Source: Pterois miles
Taxonomy: Eukaryota; Chordata; Actinopteri; Perciformes; Scorpaenidae
Reading direction: 5' to 3'
Length of the DNA stretch: 64,000 nucleotides
NCBI GenBank assembly: GCA_947000775.1
Contig: CAMQGK010000334.1
Coordinates: forward strand, 4,970,501-5,034,500
The notes below the pieces were generated by a model, which saw nothing but the letters and a program-made list of their open reading frames with translations, did not search any database and was not told where the DNA came from. This document shows positions 51,401 to 62,830 of this stretch, one piece after another; the stretch's first letter is position 1, and every line of letters starts with the position of its first letter. A program made the translations under genes and the position numbers.

Positions 51401-53859
51401 TTTCTAGCCACATGTTGTTGATTATTAGAAACTGGCTTTTAGTTTGACTGTTTTATTGAATTGTCATCTATGAATCAATCCATCCTTATTTCAACATATT
51501 GTCACATTTAGATGATGATCATAGTCACTTGAATCATCCAATACAATTTGTGTCCAAGAAGATCAGGCTAGTTTGATTTCATCAGTGATTATGTCATACT
51601 GGAGTGAGTAAACTATCTGAACTCTTGTTTTACTAATCCTGTATTGAACGCTTTAACTCGATTATGTGCTCTTGCTTCACAGCTTCATTGGCTTGTTTCA
51701 GTCAGAGTCGTCTGCATCACTTTTACTTGTTTATATTCCAATTTGACATACAACAAACAGAAAGTACATTTCCTATATATGTTTTTGTCCTTCAACAAGC
51801 ATTGAAATTGTGATTTCACCACAGCTGTTTCTGGTTTATATCATCAGTGATGTGGGACGTCGTGCACGAGGCACATTATCATCTTTTGATCTCCTCTCTT
51901 CCCTCTAGGCCTCAAAGTTAGAGAAGCAAAGCAGCATGCCGGAAAGTGACTATGACAACACATTCAATGACTCTGAGATGGATGATTCAGGGTAAGAGCA
52001 TCACCCAGAATGATGGTTTGTAGGCCTAGTAAGTGGTGAGTGTAAGACAAGAGAAGACAAGTTTTCTGGTTCCTGAATACAGTTTAAGGAGGTTTTCAAG
52101 TGAAATTATGTGCTGTTTTGTCTAAAAACAAGAAACAGGGATGTTGACAGAAAACATCATTTCCTCCCTCTGCAGTTTGTGCAGGAGAGGGAGGCTGAAG
52201 AGCAGTGGCTGGCTGGGGGAGGGCAGCTCTATCCCTGAGCTGGATGACCTGGAGATGGAGTCAGACCCCACACTTCCCAGCACTGAGGACGTCATCCGCA
52301 AAACAGAGCAGATCACCAAGAATATCCAAGAGCTGTTGCGAGCTGCTCAGGAGAACAAACATGACAGGTCAGAATCAAAAGTTACCAGTTTAGGCTCTGT
52401 TTAGCTTTCACTTCCTTGCTTCCATTTTAAACCCTCAGTTCCTCTGACATTCATCATTATTCTGTTGTGTCTAGTTGCCTGTATCTCCCATCATTTCCCC
52501 TTTTGGTCTGTTATCTTCACTGTTCATTCTACTTCCACTCTGCTCCGCTGTTATGGTGTTGTTTTGGTGTTCCCCGTCCCTCACCCCTGTGAGCAGACCA
52601 TGTGAGCGTGAAGGTGTACGTCGGCTCAGGCACAGCCTGGGATGTTTCAGCACTCTGGTGCCCTGGGCCGAGAAGGCCCCCCTCCCCTTCAGCCGCTCAG
52701 CCTGCGGTCCCCTGACCCCACCTCCTGGTACTCTGGCCTCTGTCCCTGCCTCCCAGGCACAGTTTTATTTTCTCAGTTTCTGCCTCACCCCTTTTCTCCT
52801 GCCTCACCTGCTAACAAGCTATCTCTTTTTCTTAAATGTGCTAACTTTGAATTTGTTTCAGTCAGTTGATGAAAAGTTGAGTTACATCTATGCAGTGACT
52901 TGCTTTTGGTATATAGGTGATGATTTAATGTAACACAGGTTGATGTTTTTTCTGCTGTGTAGCCATATTTTTTTACTGTGCGATGGAATAAAACTGCCTT
53001 GTACTTACACTGCCAAATAGCATGTTCTGTTGATGCTGAAGATGATAATGCACGGTGTGGTGTGAATACTATTTAGTATCTTGACTTGCATGTCAGAGCT
53101 TTTGGATAACTGATGTGTCATCAATGTTGGTTCTGTTATTTTGAGATTTGAATGAATGACACCAATATGTTGAACTCATCGACAAATCTTTTCTCGTCAC
53201 AGCTTCATACCCTGTTCAGAAAGAATACATGTGGCTGTAACAGAAATGGCTGCCCTCTTTCCCAAGGTATGGAGACAAGTTTGTAGATATATTGCTTTGA
53301 AAGAATGGATCAGGCAGCCATTTTGACATTGCAAGTACAAATACCAGAGCTATCCAACTACAGCAGTATTTTTGTTGTGCCAATTCCATATGTATTATTT
53401 TACTCCAATCAAGAGGCAATGAATTGCACCTAAATTATTGTGTGTTAAATATACATATTCTAACTGTGTTAAAAGAAAAAAATGTATGGCAGACAAATCA
53501 AAATATGTTCAGGCCATATTCAAGCCAGCAGAGGTCATATGGTTCTAAAGTAGATTATTAGGCTATACCGCCTCTCTGTACAAATCTGTTGACTTTTAAA
53601 CAAACACTGCCTGTTAATATTAAGTCATTTCAACCTTACTCTGCAGAAGCCACGCTCAGAGACTGTGAGAGGCTCTCTGCGCTTGTTGACCTCCAGTGCG
53701 TATCGGCTTCAGAGTGAGTGCAGGAAGGCGTTGCCATCAGAGGCCTGCCCAGGACCGGACACGCAGCTGGTCACCCAGCAGGTCATCCAATGTGCTTATG
53801 ACATTGCCAAGGCAGCCAAGCAGCTTGTCACCATCACCACAAAGGAAAATACCAACTAA
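39463..53859 (+). CDS. git2: ARF GTPase-activating protein GIT2
   Basis: Coding exons: 39463-39514, 42601-42734, 43109-43221, 43356-43461, 43575-43661, 43766-43896, 43993-44087, 45290-45335, 45751-45802, 45895-45967, 46512-46609, 46717-46828, 46921-47063, 47162-47311, 49125-49373, 50234-50323, 51909-51991, 52176-52367, 53203-53266, 53647-53859. They give 760 codons, near human GIT2. Residues 1-125 form the ArfGAP zinc finger with C11, C14, C31, C34 and arginine finger R39. Ankyrin repeats follow (GNTPLHVAAKAGQISQAELL), then the Spa2-homology region (FEELAMDVYDEVDRRE, DILSDAKRRQQ), a coiled coil (KIQHLMKANNNLSDELRLMQ) and the C-terminal paxillin-binding domain (SAYRLQSECRKALPSE). GIT2 hydrolyses Arf6-GTP and scaffolds PIX/PAK and paxillin at focal adhesions. 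ALPSEACPG and QENKHDSFIPCSERI favour GIT2 over GIT1. The intron after 46609 has a GC donor. Confidence 0.95.
44301..45164 (+). mobile_element. Non-autonomous DNA-transposon-like repeat, copy B (full length)
   Basis: Lies in a git2 intron. The ends are cctctgagaccc at 44301-44312 and gggtctcacagg at 45153-45164, inverted repeats of 12 bases with one mismatch. The interior is shared with copy A at 9331-10080. There is no transposase frame. Confidence 0.75.
46030..46426. mobile_element. hAT-like MITE in git2 intron
   Basis: Termini taggactgcacaattaat (46030) and taatcgtgcagccct (46426) are inverted copies of the widespread 'gggctgcacgatta' terminus. The interior has no coding capacity. It ends 85 bases before the next git2 exon. 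No clear target-site duplication is visible. Confidence 0.7.
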
Positions 53860-53980
53860 CAGCACTTACAGGGCTGCAAAGCAGTCAGCATCTCAGTTTT
53901 ATTCTTAAATATTTTTTAATGATTTTATTGTTTTTTTTTTTGTATCTGTGATATATGCATGCATTGTTTTATAATTTATG

Positions 53981-55758
53981 AATAAATATTTAAGGCCAAC
54001 TGGACAAAATCTGAGTGTAAAGGGAAAAAGTCAGCATCTTTTCTTAAGGATATCGCAGTGTTGCAATAGCACAATTTCTCTTCAAGGAGCAGTGTGTTGA
54101 ATTTGATGACATCTAGCAGTGAAGTTGCAGATTGCGACCAACTGAAACTTATGCCAAGCATGTAGGATGACTGCAAAAAACAGGAAATGGCCCCCTCTAG
54201 AGGCTTTGTTTTGTTTGTCCGTTCTTGGCTACTTTAACAAAATGGTGAACAGCTCCATGAAGAGGACCCGCTCCGTATGTAGATATGAACGGCCTTCATA
54301 GGGAGCTAGTCCTCCTTATGGAATCCACCATGTTGCTTCACCACGTTTCTCCAGTAGCGTAGAATGGACAAACCAAACACTGGCTCTAGAGAGAGCATTT
54401 CATGTTGATATGTTGATGTGGCAGTTTGAATTTGGTGGTAGGAATGCGCCGGTTGAATGAAAAAGAAACTGAAGGAATAAGTGGATGCTGGTGCTGCTGG
54501 CTAACAATTTAGCGTTGTGAGAAGTTTGGGAACCCACATTTTGACAAATGGAGGATCATACTTATTATTTAGCACAAAAGAAATTAAGGGAACATGAATC
54601 CTCATTGTTAAAGAAGCAAAAACATGAAGAAGCAAAATGAAATCAGGACAGATGATGGTAGAAACATGAATTAACATTGGTGTGGCCTTAATGCTTTCTG
54701 GATGATGCCTAAGTTTACTGTTAAATCTGAGGACCATGTAGGTTCTTCTACATGCTTGGAAAGGGAGGGGTGCAACCTCATCGCTAGATGCCACTAAGTC
54801 CTACATACTGCTCCTTTAAGGTAATATAATAACTTCTACAAATCATGTTAAATCAAGCAGCAGCTAGCAGGCCTGGGGACTGTAAAGGTTTATTGACTGC
54901 AGGTTGAGTAAAACTCACTCTTAGATACAAATACTCAGTCCATAATGTAAATACCTTTTTCAGAGGGAAGGAATTAAGCACAGCAAAGTAAATCCACATG
55001 ATGATATTGGTTTATGTTATCAATCCAAAGCCAGAAATGGATGCTGAGAAGCCATAAATGAGTCATGAATTTGCTGTCATTGAATGCTATTGCTAACACT
55101 CTTGTAGCTAAAGGAGCTTCCTTCCATAAACTGCACTGTGCAAGCATCATCATACTGTAAAGTTGACTCTCCAAAAACCATCAAATGTTGGGAACTTCAT
55201 TCTGCACACATTGTAGCTCTGCAGTGCTAATATTTGTTGCATCGATAAAGCTATTTATATGGTTTGTCCCCTGTCCAAGTGTAAGCCAGTGTGCAGTTGC
55301 ACTTATTTATGTGTTGCCATTTGTCAAGTCAGTGAATGCAAATAACGCTTGTTCGGGGGCCACGTTGTAATGTTCACCAGCACCAAGGAGTTGTATTAAG
55401 TTCAAATGATCTGGTTTGTTTCACCACACTGCACTGTATTCTGTGGTCTTGTGTGCCATTGCAGTGTTGGTGATGTTATATTAAGAGCTAATAGCCATAC
55501 TATATGTATGTCCATGTGTTTTGTGCTCTGTTCTGTTGCTGCTAGTTTTGTATTTAATGTGCAACATATGGGATAGAAGTCTAGACGTATCCTGTATAAC
55601 TGTGCAACCCATTGTTCATCCTCACCAAGTGTTTCAGAGTTCGTCATTTTGAAATCTGATCAAGGTAATGTCCCTCTCTGTACTTGACCAGCATGCAGGG
55701 ATGTATGTGATGCAGCTGTTAAGTTGCACTTCCGAAAAATAATTATTTTCTAAATAAA
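53981..55758 (+). terminator. git2 poly(A) signals
   Basis: A proximal AATAAA lies at 53981-53986, 122 bases after the stop codon, and a distal AATAAA lies at 55753-55758. Use of the distal site would put the MITE at 54084-54820 into the 3' UTR. Confidence 0.5.
54084..54820. mobile_element. MITE with about 40-base terminal inverted repeats
   Basis: The left end aaggagcagtgtgttga, with gacatctagcagtga after it, is matched in reverse at the right end by tcgctagatgccactaagtc followed by ctacatactgctccttt. The interior shares the aagaggacccgctccg motif with the copy at 2560-2850. It sits just after the proximal git2 poly(A) signal. Confidence 0.8.
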
Positions 55759-55852
55759 CTTAATTTATAAATATGACCTGATATGGTTCGCCGGAGTTTG
55801 TATATATCACATTTTCACTTTTCATTGTCGCAATACAAAATACTGAGATAAT

Positions 55853-55872
55853 TTTATTGGAATAGTTTTATT
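55853..55872 (-). terminator. tchp poly(A) signals
   Basis: Two minus-strand AATAAA signals (plus-strand tttatt at 55853-55858 and 55867-55872) lie about 640 bases beyond the tchp stop codon and about 100 bases from the distal git2 signal. The two genes are therefore arranged tail to tail. Confidence 0.5.
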
Positions 55873-56508
55873 GAAAACAGTCTATAAATTCACAATAGAA
55901 TATATACAGCTCTAAAAGTGCAAAAAAAAAAAAAATACATCAAATCTTTTCTACATATACAAACAACCACCATTAAATTATTAACATCAGGATGGCACAA
56001 TATGTGATATACACAAATGTGTCATTCTCTTAAAAAGGGAAGAGAGGATAGGGTCCCATTTTTTCAAATCCATCTTTCAACAATTCTGACATGTCCATAT
56101 TACATTTAACGAGTTACTGGTTGACAACATTGTTCAATCTCTTCATACTGGCTATGAAAAGATCCCTTCACAACCGCTCCAGTATTAGAAATGGGGAACA
56201 AAATTTACTTTATCTGTGCAAAAAATGCATTTAAAAATTCTCTCACTGTATTACTCCTCCTCTGTGGCTCAGAAAATAAACTGTCCTACAGAGCAAAAAT
56301 TTTGAAAGAAAAGATTCCTGCTTGTTTGAACTGCATGTTTTCATTGAATGAGGACTCTTTATGTCCAGTATGGACAAGAGGAACAATTACAGTGACCACT
56401 AACTGTAACAATATAGTTATGTGAGCATTGTTTTAAGACACACATGGAAAAAATGTGTAACTATCCTTTAAAGCTAAGAGGTAGATTCAGTTCAGTCTTG
56501 CAGGTTGC

Positions 56509-59500
56509 TCATGTCCAAGCTGATCGAGGTCTACTGTGAATCTGAAAGGGACAGTTTCAAGCATATTTTAACATTAATGAGCATATTGGAACTTGGAATG
56601 TGAACATCCAGATTGACTTTCATATTTTACCTTCTCCTGGTACCCTTTCTTGGCCATCCTCTTCATCTCTAGCCTCAGCTGCTCCTCCTGGATTTGAAGA
56701 GCCTCCCTGTCCTCCTCCTCCTCCTGCTCTATCCTGCACTGCTCCTCCCACTGCTCTTGGCGCTGCTGCTCCACCTACAGTGTATACACAGAAACACCTT
56801 TAGGTCTATTTTATTATTAGTAATATATTAACTGCAGTGTGGGGAAAAAAGTGCTACAAAAACAAACTACTGCACTAAGAACCAACCTGAGCATCTATCT
56901 CTTGCATCCGTGCTGTCCTGCGCCTCTCTTCTTGCTCCTTCTCCTGACATCTGGTCTCCCTCTCTAGTTCTAGCTCCTGGATCAGCTGTTCTCTTCTCCT
57001 CAGAGACTCCTCCTGAGCCTCTCTGTTGTTTTGCATCTTAAGCTCCAGCTGCTGCTGTCTACCCACAAGCACCTTTCCAAGAAGAAGAAGGCAGGAGAGT
57101 TGTTGTTAAGTAGTCTTACCTTTTGAACTACATTCAAATAAAGTTTCATCTTGATTTGAAAGCAATTCACCTCTTGCATGAGCCGTTCTCTGGCTTTCCT
57201 CTCCTTCTTCCACTGTGCTTCTCGTTTCTCCCACACATGTTGAGCTTCTTCTCTGAAATGGAAAAGATGCAAAGGTTTGTCTTCGAGGATGACCGGGAGT
57301 CCCTTCCTGCAGAGTCAGGACTAAATCTCGGCGCTCACCTGTGCAGGATGTCAAACTCAGCCTCCCTCTCCTGCTCCAACTGAAGCTGCTCTTCAATCAC
57401 ACGTTTCATCCAAGCAGCATCAGCGATGGCCCTCTCCCTTCGTACAGTCTCTATCTTCCTGTCCTCCTGCTGATCTTCCAGCAAGGCTGCCAGGATCTTA
57501 CGGTCAGCTTCCTGGTGGGTACAGAGGAATTCAAAGAAGGTGTGAAATCCGAATCCAAGTTGGATTACACATTTAAAAATATATTGTATGAAAAGAGGGT
57601 GAAGAAGACCAACCAGCTCCTCCTGCACTTGCTGGGCTCTCCTCTTCAGCTGAGCACGATATTGACGGAATAAGAAATGCCTGGTGGAACACAAATCCAT
57701 TGAACCCAATACCTCACCAAAATGAGGTATTGTATTGCTAAAGATACTTATCAGCATAAAGAGCTTCCCTTACCCCATCTCAGACTTCTTTTGCCTTTCC
57801 TCCACCTTTCTCCTTTTCTCCTCTATCTTCTCCAGCTCCCATTGTTTGACCATCAGAGCCTCTTGCTCCTTCTTCAGGCGAGTTGCCTGAGAGAGAAAAA
57901 AATGCTTAAAAAAAAACATCTGCAATATCATTTTCCCAGCAGAAATACTTAGTCCAAGTTCCAAATACCTCCTCTTCCCTCAGCTTCAGTTCTTCCATCT
58001 GTTTGCGAAGTTCCTCCGCCCTATTCTGCTTCTCTTTTTTCTTTTTCTCCTCTGCTTGCTTCATCCTCTCCAGAGCTTCTTTTCGGGTCCTCTCATACTC
58101 ATTTTCGTGCCGTCTTGTCTCCTCCTGCTCTGCTGCTTCTTGCTACAAGTTTGGAGAGATGGGTCACTTACAGTAGGTGTCTAACTTTCTCAATTATGTA
58201 CCATGTTGTGAGGATTAACATGAGAGTATTTCAGACTTGATACCGTGCTCACAGATGACATGAGCACTGTTTAATTAAAAATTGATGTTACATAAATAAT
58301 TAGTCACATTAAAGAATAATGACAAAGTTTAACAATTTGTGGGTCCTATGTGCCATCACTGACCAACTTCTACATAATTTGGTTTGAGAAAAATCGAGTA
58401 CTAAATACAAATAGGATGAGAGTAGAATGGACATTTAACTGTTTGCTGTGGTTATTCAACTACTTCAAAAGAAAATGATGCTCAGCACTGTCCATTGACC
58501 ATAGAAATATAATCAGTTAGCCCACTACAGTTCTTTTGCAATGGCAACAGCACACTTAAAAATGGCAGCTGCTCTGACCATCTTGACGTGATGATTTGAA
58601 TGGGAATTTCCATTTACTCTCACTCTATGTCTATGTCATAACGGCATAAGAATATGTGTTTTTGAGCTACAGGTCCTTGTGAGATGGAGATTCCTGAGGC
58701 AACTCACAAGGACCTACAGTTAAAAAACACTCAGTTATTAAGACACTTGAATAAACAGAAAATGAACTGATCTGTCTGATTACTGTGATGAATGTCTTAC
58801 CTGTTTCTTCTCAGATATCTGCTCCTGCCACTGGCTGACAACATGATCTTTATGTAATGCTGACTCGACCTGTGGACAGATTAAAATACCGAAGCAGGAC
58901 ATAGACGAGACAGAGATCCTGATGAACCTGACCCTTAGCGGAAGGGATACCAGAACATTTTATTCACTTAAGTCAACACTGGACTCAAGTTAACAGAAAG
59001 TCATGGAATATCTGCATCACAAGCCCTATTAGTTTACAGATCAAGTGAACGTCTTGACAAAAAGTATCCATTTTCTCCTCTTGCAGAGCTCTTAAGACGC
59101 ACATTATGGTCACAGGATTCCTGAGGCCATTTATCACTTCATCAAAAGTAAGACTTTGAAGTACGAGGTTTGGCACTTGTCACCATAGTTTAGACTTAGT
59201 TATTAGTTATAGTAATTACCTCTCGAAACTCTGTGTTGTTTTTCTTCCAGTGCTCCCTCAGCAGCTCTTGCGCAAGCTAGGGATAGAAAACAGAAATAAC
59301 AAGGACTATAAACTTCTGGTAGCTCACCATAATCAGCACTGAATAAAATATACAGTACTGAAATATACAACTAATTAAATGCAACTACCTTTTTTTCTTC
59401 TTTCCTCTCTTGCAGTACGAAGCTCTTCAGTCTTTTGCACCAGCTGACTTGCCAATGTGCTCCTGTCAGGAACAACTTCCTTCAACTCCGCCTCCAGCCG

Positions 59501-60594
59501 GTCTTGCTCCTCTTGAAGCATGGCCCTGAGCCGGTTCCTGCGCTGCTCCAGGCTGGCCTTCTTTTCCTCCTTCAGTCTCTGTTTATGGTATGCCGACATA
59601 CTGAGAAAATGGAGGAAAATAAATTAAATTGATTGTAAATTAATTGTTTTTCTCTGGCTTTGTTTTCTGCCATTTGTCAAAGACATACTTGAATAGAAAA
59701 TACTACAGGTTTATTTATGTCTTTCATTATTCACACATTTCACACATATACTGTACATACACACATTATATCAAAACGCATTTATGTTAGATTATGTAGA
59801 TTTAAGGGTAGACATGGTGATATTTAGTTGCTGAGCCCAAAACATAGACTGTGTAAATATAACAAACAACTAACACTGAAAAAGAGGCATTGACTTCCAC
59901 ACAATTACTCTCTGTAAATAGCTTCTAGTCACAAATGTACATGTTGTCATTACTTATTACCAGCCACTGGAGCAATAGATTGAATGTATTGGGGAGCCCT
60001 TACTCTTTACGCATGGAAAAGGACACCCTCTTGTAATAATAAGTTATTTGCATTTTGTTTTTCCAAATAGCCAATGTGAGCCTGAAGTGTTGCCCAAATG
60101 AGTATAAATTCACAGAGAGCAATAGTTTATAGATTACTGTCTCTTTTTAAACGTTTATGATACAGACATCTTTTATGCAAAGGATGATTACTTACAGAGC
60201 CATCTAGTGAGGGCAGTGGAAGAGAAACATGTTCCATATTCATGTCAGTAAACATGCACATGGAACACAAAACACCATCAAACTGAATCAGTCTTTTGAA
60301 CTGCATTGCTTTATTTCACGTCTTACTGTTACAGAGATGTCTGCAAAGAAATGAGAGCAATCTCTATGTCGTAACTGAGACCAGTTCTGGTGCATGAGGT
60401 TACCTCTGCTGGTAGGACCGACGGGAGCTCCACACTGCCTGTCTCTGGCTGCGGACACTCTGCTCTCTGAAGTACTGAGCATGCTGCTCCCACTGCTGCC
60501 GCCACCGGGCCTCCTGTTCCCGCTGCCGGGCCAGCTGTCCGGCCAGCACCCGGGACCGACTGGGCACATGGGCCGAGAGGGTCGGCAGAGCCAT
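56509..60594 (-). CDS. tchp: Trichoplein keratin filament-binding protein
   Basis: Twelve coding exons on the minus strand: 60404-60594, 59389-59600, 59220-59276, 58801-58869, 57969-58142, 57774-57886, 57614-57680, 57339-57511, 57171-57252, 56887-57072, 56631-56774, 56509-56541. The product is about 499 residues, nearly all charged coiled coil, like human TCHP (498). Signature pieces are the start MALPTLSAH, QLARQREQEARWRQQWEQ, ENEYERTRKEALERMK, AAWMKRVIEEQLQLEQE and REAQEESLRRREQLIQELE. The last exon ends RPRSAWT. Family role: a centriolar protein that binds keratin 8/18, activates Aurora A and restrains primary cilium growth. Exons 2 and 3 do not join in frame: a run of seven A bases at 59390-59396 gives one base too many. 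An acceptor (attcag) just before the start codon shows an upstream non-coding exon. Confidence 0.93.
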
Positions 60595-60965
60595 AGACCT
60601 GAATCATGATTAACATACAATATAAGAAGAAATCACCTCAGACTAATCGTTAAGACTAGACAAGACAAACTATCGTTGCCTGATTTCTAATTAGTTAGCT
60701 ATAGCTGGCCAACTTAGCCAAGCACAATTCATATCAATTTATTTGACGCTGTCACTCATTCACACATAAAATAGAAAGCATCTTGTTACCTTTATGTATC
60801 TGCTAGCGTTAAATGTGTTTTGGCCATGTAACGTTTGTTATTTAAGGCCAATAAAGTAGTGAAAACCACAGCAAACGTCAACAAAGCGCTGCCTTACACC
60901 TCTTACTAGCAGCCAGCAACATTTACACAGTTAAAGACCTTTTCAGCTCGATAAATAATACTTAC

Positions 60966-61080
60966 TTATCCTTTCGGTGCTAAACTGAATTGCTTTCTCT
61001 CGATTTTTGTTAAAACCAGTCGACGTTTTGCATTTTAAGACAAAAAGAATAGCCGTTATTCAAATATTCCGTCTCCCTTC
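60966..61080 (-). promoter_or_regulatory. tchp non-coding first exon and promoter
   Basis: On the minus strand a strong donor, GGATAA|GTAAGT, ends at 60966 and pairs with the acceptor just upstream of the start codon at 60594. The 5' limit and transcription start are not visible; 61080 is an estimate. Confidence 0.45.
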
Positions 61081-61479
61081 CTTAGTTACCGATGTACTTC
61101 CTAGTTACTTCCACGCTACGGGATGAAGTAAAGGTCAAACTTAAATCTCGGCGAAAACGCGAAACGCATTTCCATGATGAACCTTTGTAATTTTATATTT
61201 TTAAGTAAAAAATAGATATCAAAATAAGTTACACTTTATTTTGTATTATAATCAGTACAAGTGTTCCTTATAACGCCTTTATTTAGCTCTTACCAAAGTG
61301 ATTTTTATTTAAGTGTGCTATTAGTATTTCTTTTAAGTGTAAAATAAGAGTATACTTTCAGTTTACTTCTAATGTACTTATGAGAGATATACGTCACAAA
61401 AGTATAGTTAAGTATACTTGGCTCATATTGACAATTGTACAGAAAAGTCTAAGTGTACTTGGCTTATAGGCCTGCTTAC
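61081..61479. other. Intergenic between tchp and gltp
   Basis: AT-rich, with repeated aagtatactt-like strings around 61320-61460. No gene is visible. Confidence 0.4.
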
Positions 61480-61735
61480 TTATTCTTTTGATCAAGATGT
61501 ATTTGCTGGTGCTGGAGAGGTGCCAGTTTACCTCTTGGGCACTGCCGAGGTGCCCCTGAGCAAGGCACCGAACCCCCAACTGCTCTGGGCGCTTGTCAGG
61601 AGCAGCCCCCTCACTCTGACATCTCTCCATTGACGCATGTATATGTACTGTGTGAACAACAGAGTGTAAAACTGAATTTCCCCACTGTGGGACTAATAAA
61701 GGAATATCTTTCTTTCTTTCTTTCTTTCTTTCTAT
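61480..61735 (+). mobile_element. SINE/LINE 3' tail with (TTTC)n
   Basis: The segment gaatttccccactgtgggac followed by taataaaggaatatctttct, and a (TTTC)n run at about 61708-61733, is the familiar tail of a teleost non-LTR retroelement. An inverted relative of the same tail is at 63868-63925. Confidence 0.65.
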
Positions 61736-62214
61736 TTAAGAAAAGTATAATTAAGTGTCCTTGCCTTATAGACCTACAGAAAAAAAAAATACCTGGTTTG
61801 TTGTGTTTACGTTTTGATAGAGTAGCCTATTAAAGTATGTGTTTATAAAAGGATATTTTTTAAATTAATTACTTCAATTTCATCAAGTTTTTGGATTATC
61901 ACCATAGAGGCATGCAGGAACAACATATTTTTAAAAGATCTCATCACAAACCAGTAAAATGGCAAAAGAGGCAACTTTCTTTATGTAATACAAATCATTG
62001 GTTAAGTGCTATAAGTTAATGTATCCAAAGTATATTTTGATGAACTAAAAAGCAGAGATGCTCACAAGTCATTTTTTGCAAGTCCAAGTCAAGATTCAAG
62101 TCTAATAATTGGCCATGGATTTTTGATAGATTGATTTCTATCTCAGATTTTTATCTCAGAAAATAAAACGCTAGCAATATCACCAATATTATAATATTAT
62201 TATTAAACACTTGT

Positions 62215-62275
62215 TGTTGTTATTATTATTATTGTTGTTGTCATTGTTATCATAATTATAAGCTTATTATTATTT
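62215..62275. repeat. ATT/GTT-rich low-complexity stretch
   Basis: Interrupted tattattattgttgttg-type repeat in the tchp-gltp intergenic region. Confidence 0.7.
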
Positions 62276-62399
62276 TGGGATCGGGGATATAGAATTAATT
62301 AATACATATTATGATTAATGAAGTGAATGGCAGTCTGGTGTATCTATAGTTTGAGATGTTCCGCTAAACTCCATTAGTTGGCGGTAAAGCAGCACATGT

Positions 62400-62595
62400 G
62401 ATTAAACGCAGAGGAAGACTGGTGTCAGCTGATTGGAGCACATCAGATGCTGCTCTTGTGTTTGTCCTGCACTTCTGTCTAAACGCCGTTTATTGGCCCT
62501 TTTACCCGACAGGTGGCGATGACCCGGATCTGTCGGTAACAAATCCATCACAGCAGCCGTGGGCAGGGTATTACGCGCCACTACGTGGGTTCAAT
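62400..62595 (+). other. Probable gltp non-coding first exon
   Basis: A good donor (TTCAAT|GTAAGT) at 62595/62596 precedes the acceptor (tcgtttcag) at 62705. Reading through the splice from the frame open here meets a stop before the gltp ATG, so it is more likely 5' UTR. The 5' end is an estimate. Confidence 0.4.
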
Positions 62596-62727
62596 GTAAG
62601 TGACTTGTGCGTGTGTGCTGGTTCTGGTGGGGTGGGGTATGGCTCACAGCTTCCTCTGGTGCTAATCTACAGTTGAGGGTTGACAGCCTGTTGCTCTCGT
62701 TTCAGCGGTAAGACTGTGTCCAAAGAG

Positions 62728-62830
62728 ATGGCTCTGCTAATGGAGCACCAGTTCAGACAGATGCCAGCTGACAGACAAGTGGAAACAAGACCGTTTCTGG
62801 AGGCTGTGTCATACCTTCCACCCTTCTTTG
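62728..62830 (+). CDS. gltp: Glycolipid transfer protein, first coding exon (partial)
   Basis: The exon begins at ATG 62728, within an exon whose acceptor ends at 62705, and ends at 62830 in phase 1 (TTCTTTG|GTAAGT). It encodes 34 residues: MALLMEHQFRQMPADRQVET followed by RPFLEAVSYLPPFF. This matches the start of human GLTP (MALLAEHLLKPLPADKQIET), including the FLEAVSxLPPFF helix. GLTP is a soluble cytosolic protein that carries glycosphingolipids between membranes. The remaining exons are beyond the right edge; none is visible up to 64000. Its position next to tchp agrees with the human order. Confidence 0.92.

Noticed and set aside
57106..57757. Plus-strand and off-frame open frames across 57.1-57.8 kb
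   Set aside because: They are antisense or shifted readings of charged, repeat-like tchp coding exons.
62398..62676. 92-codon frame upstream of gltp as an N-terminal extension
   Set aside because: Splicing at 62595 to 62706 puts a stop in this frame, and the ATG at 62728 already gives the standard GLTP start.
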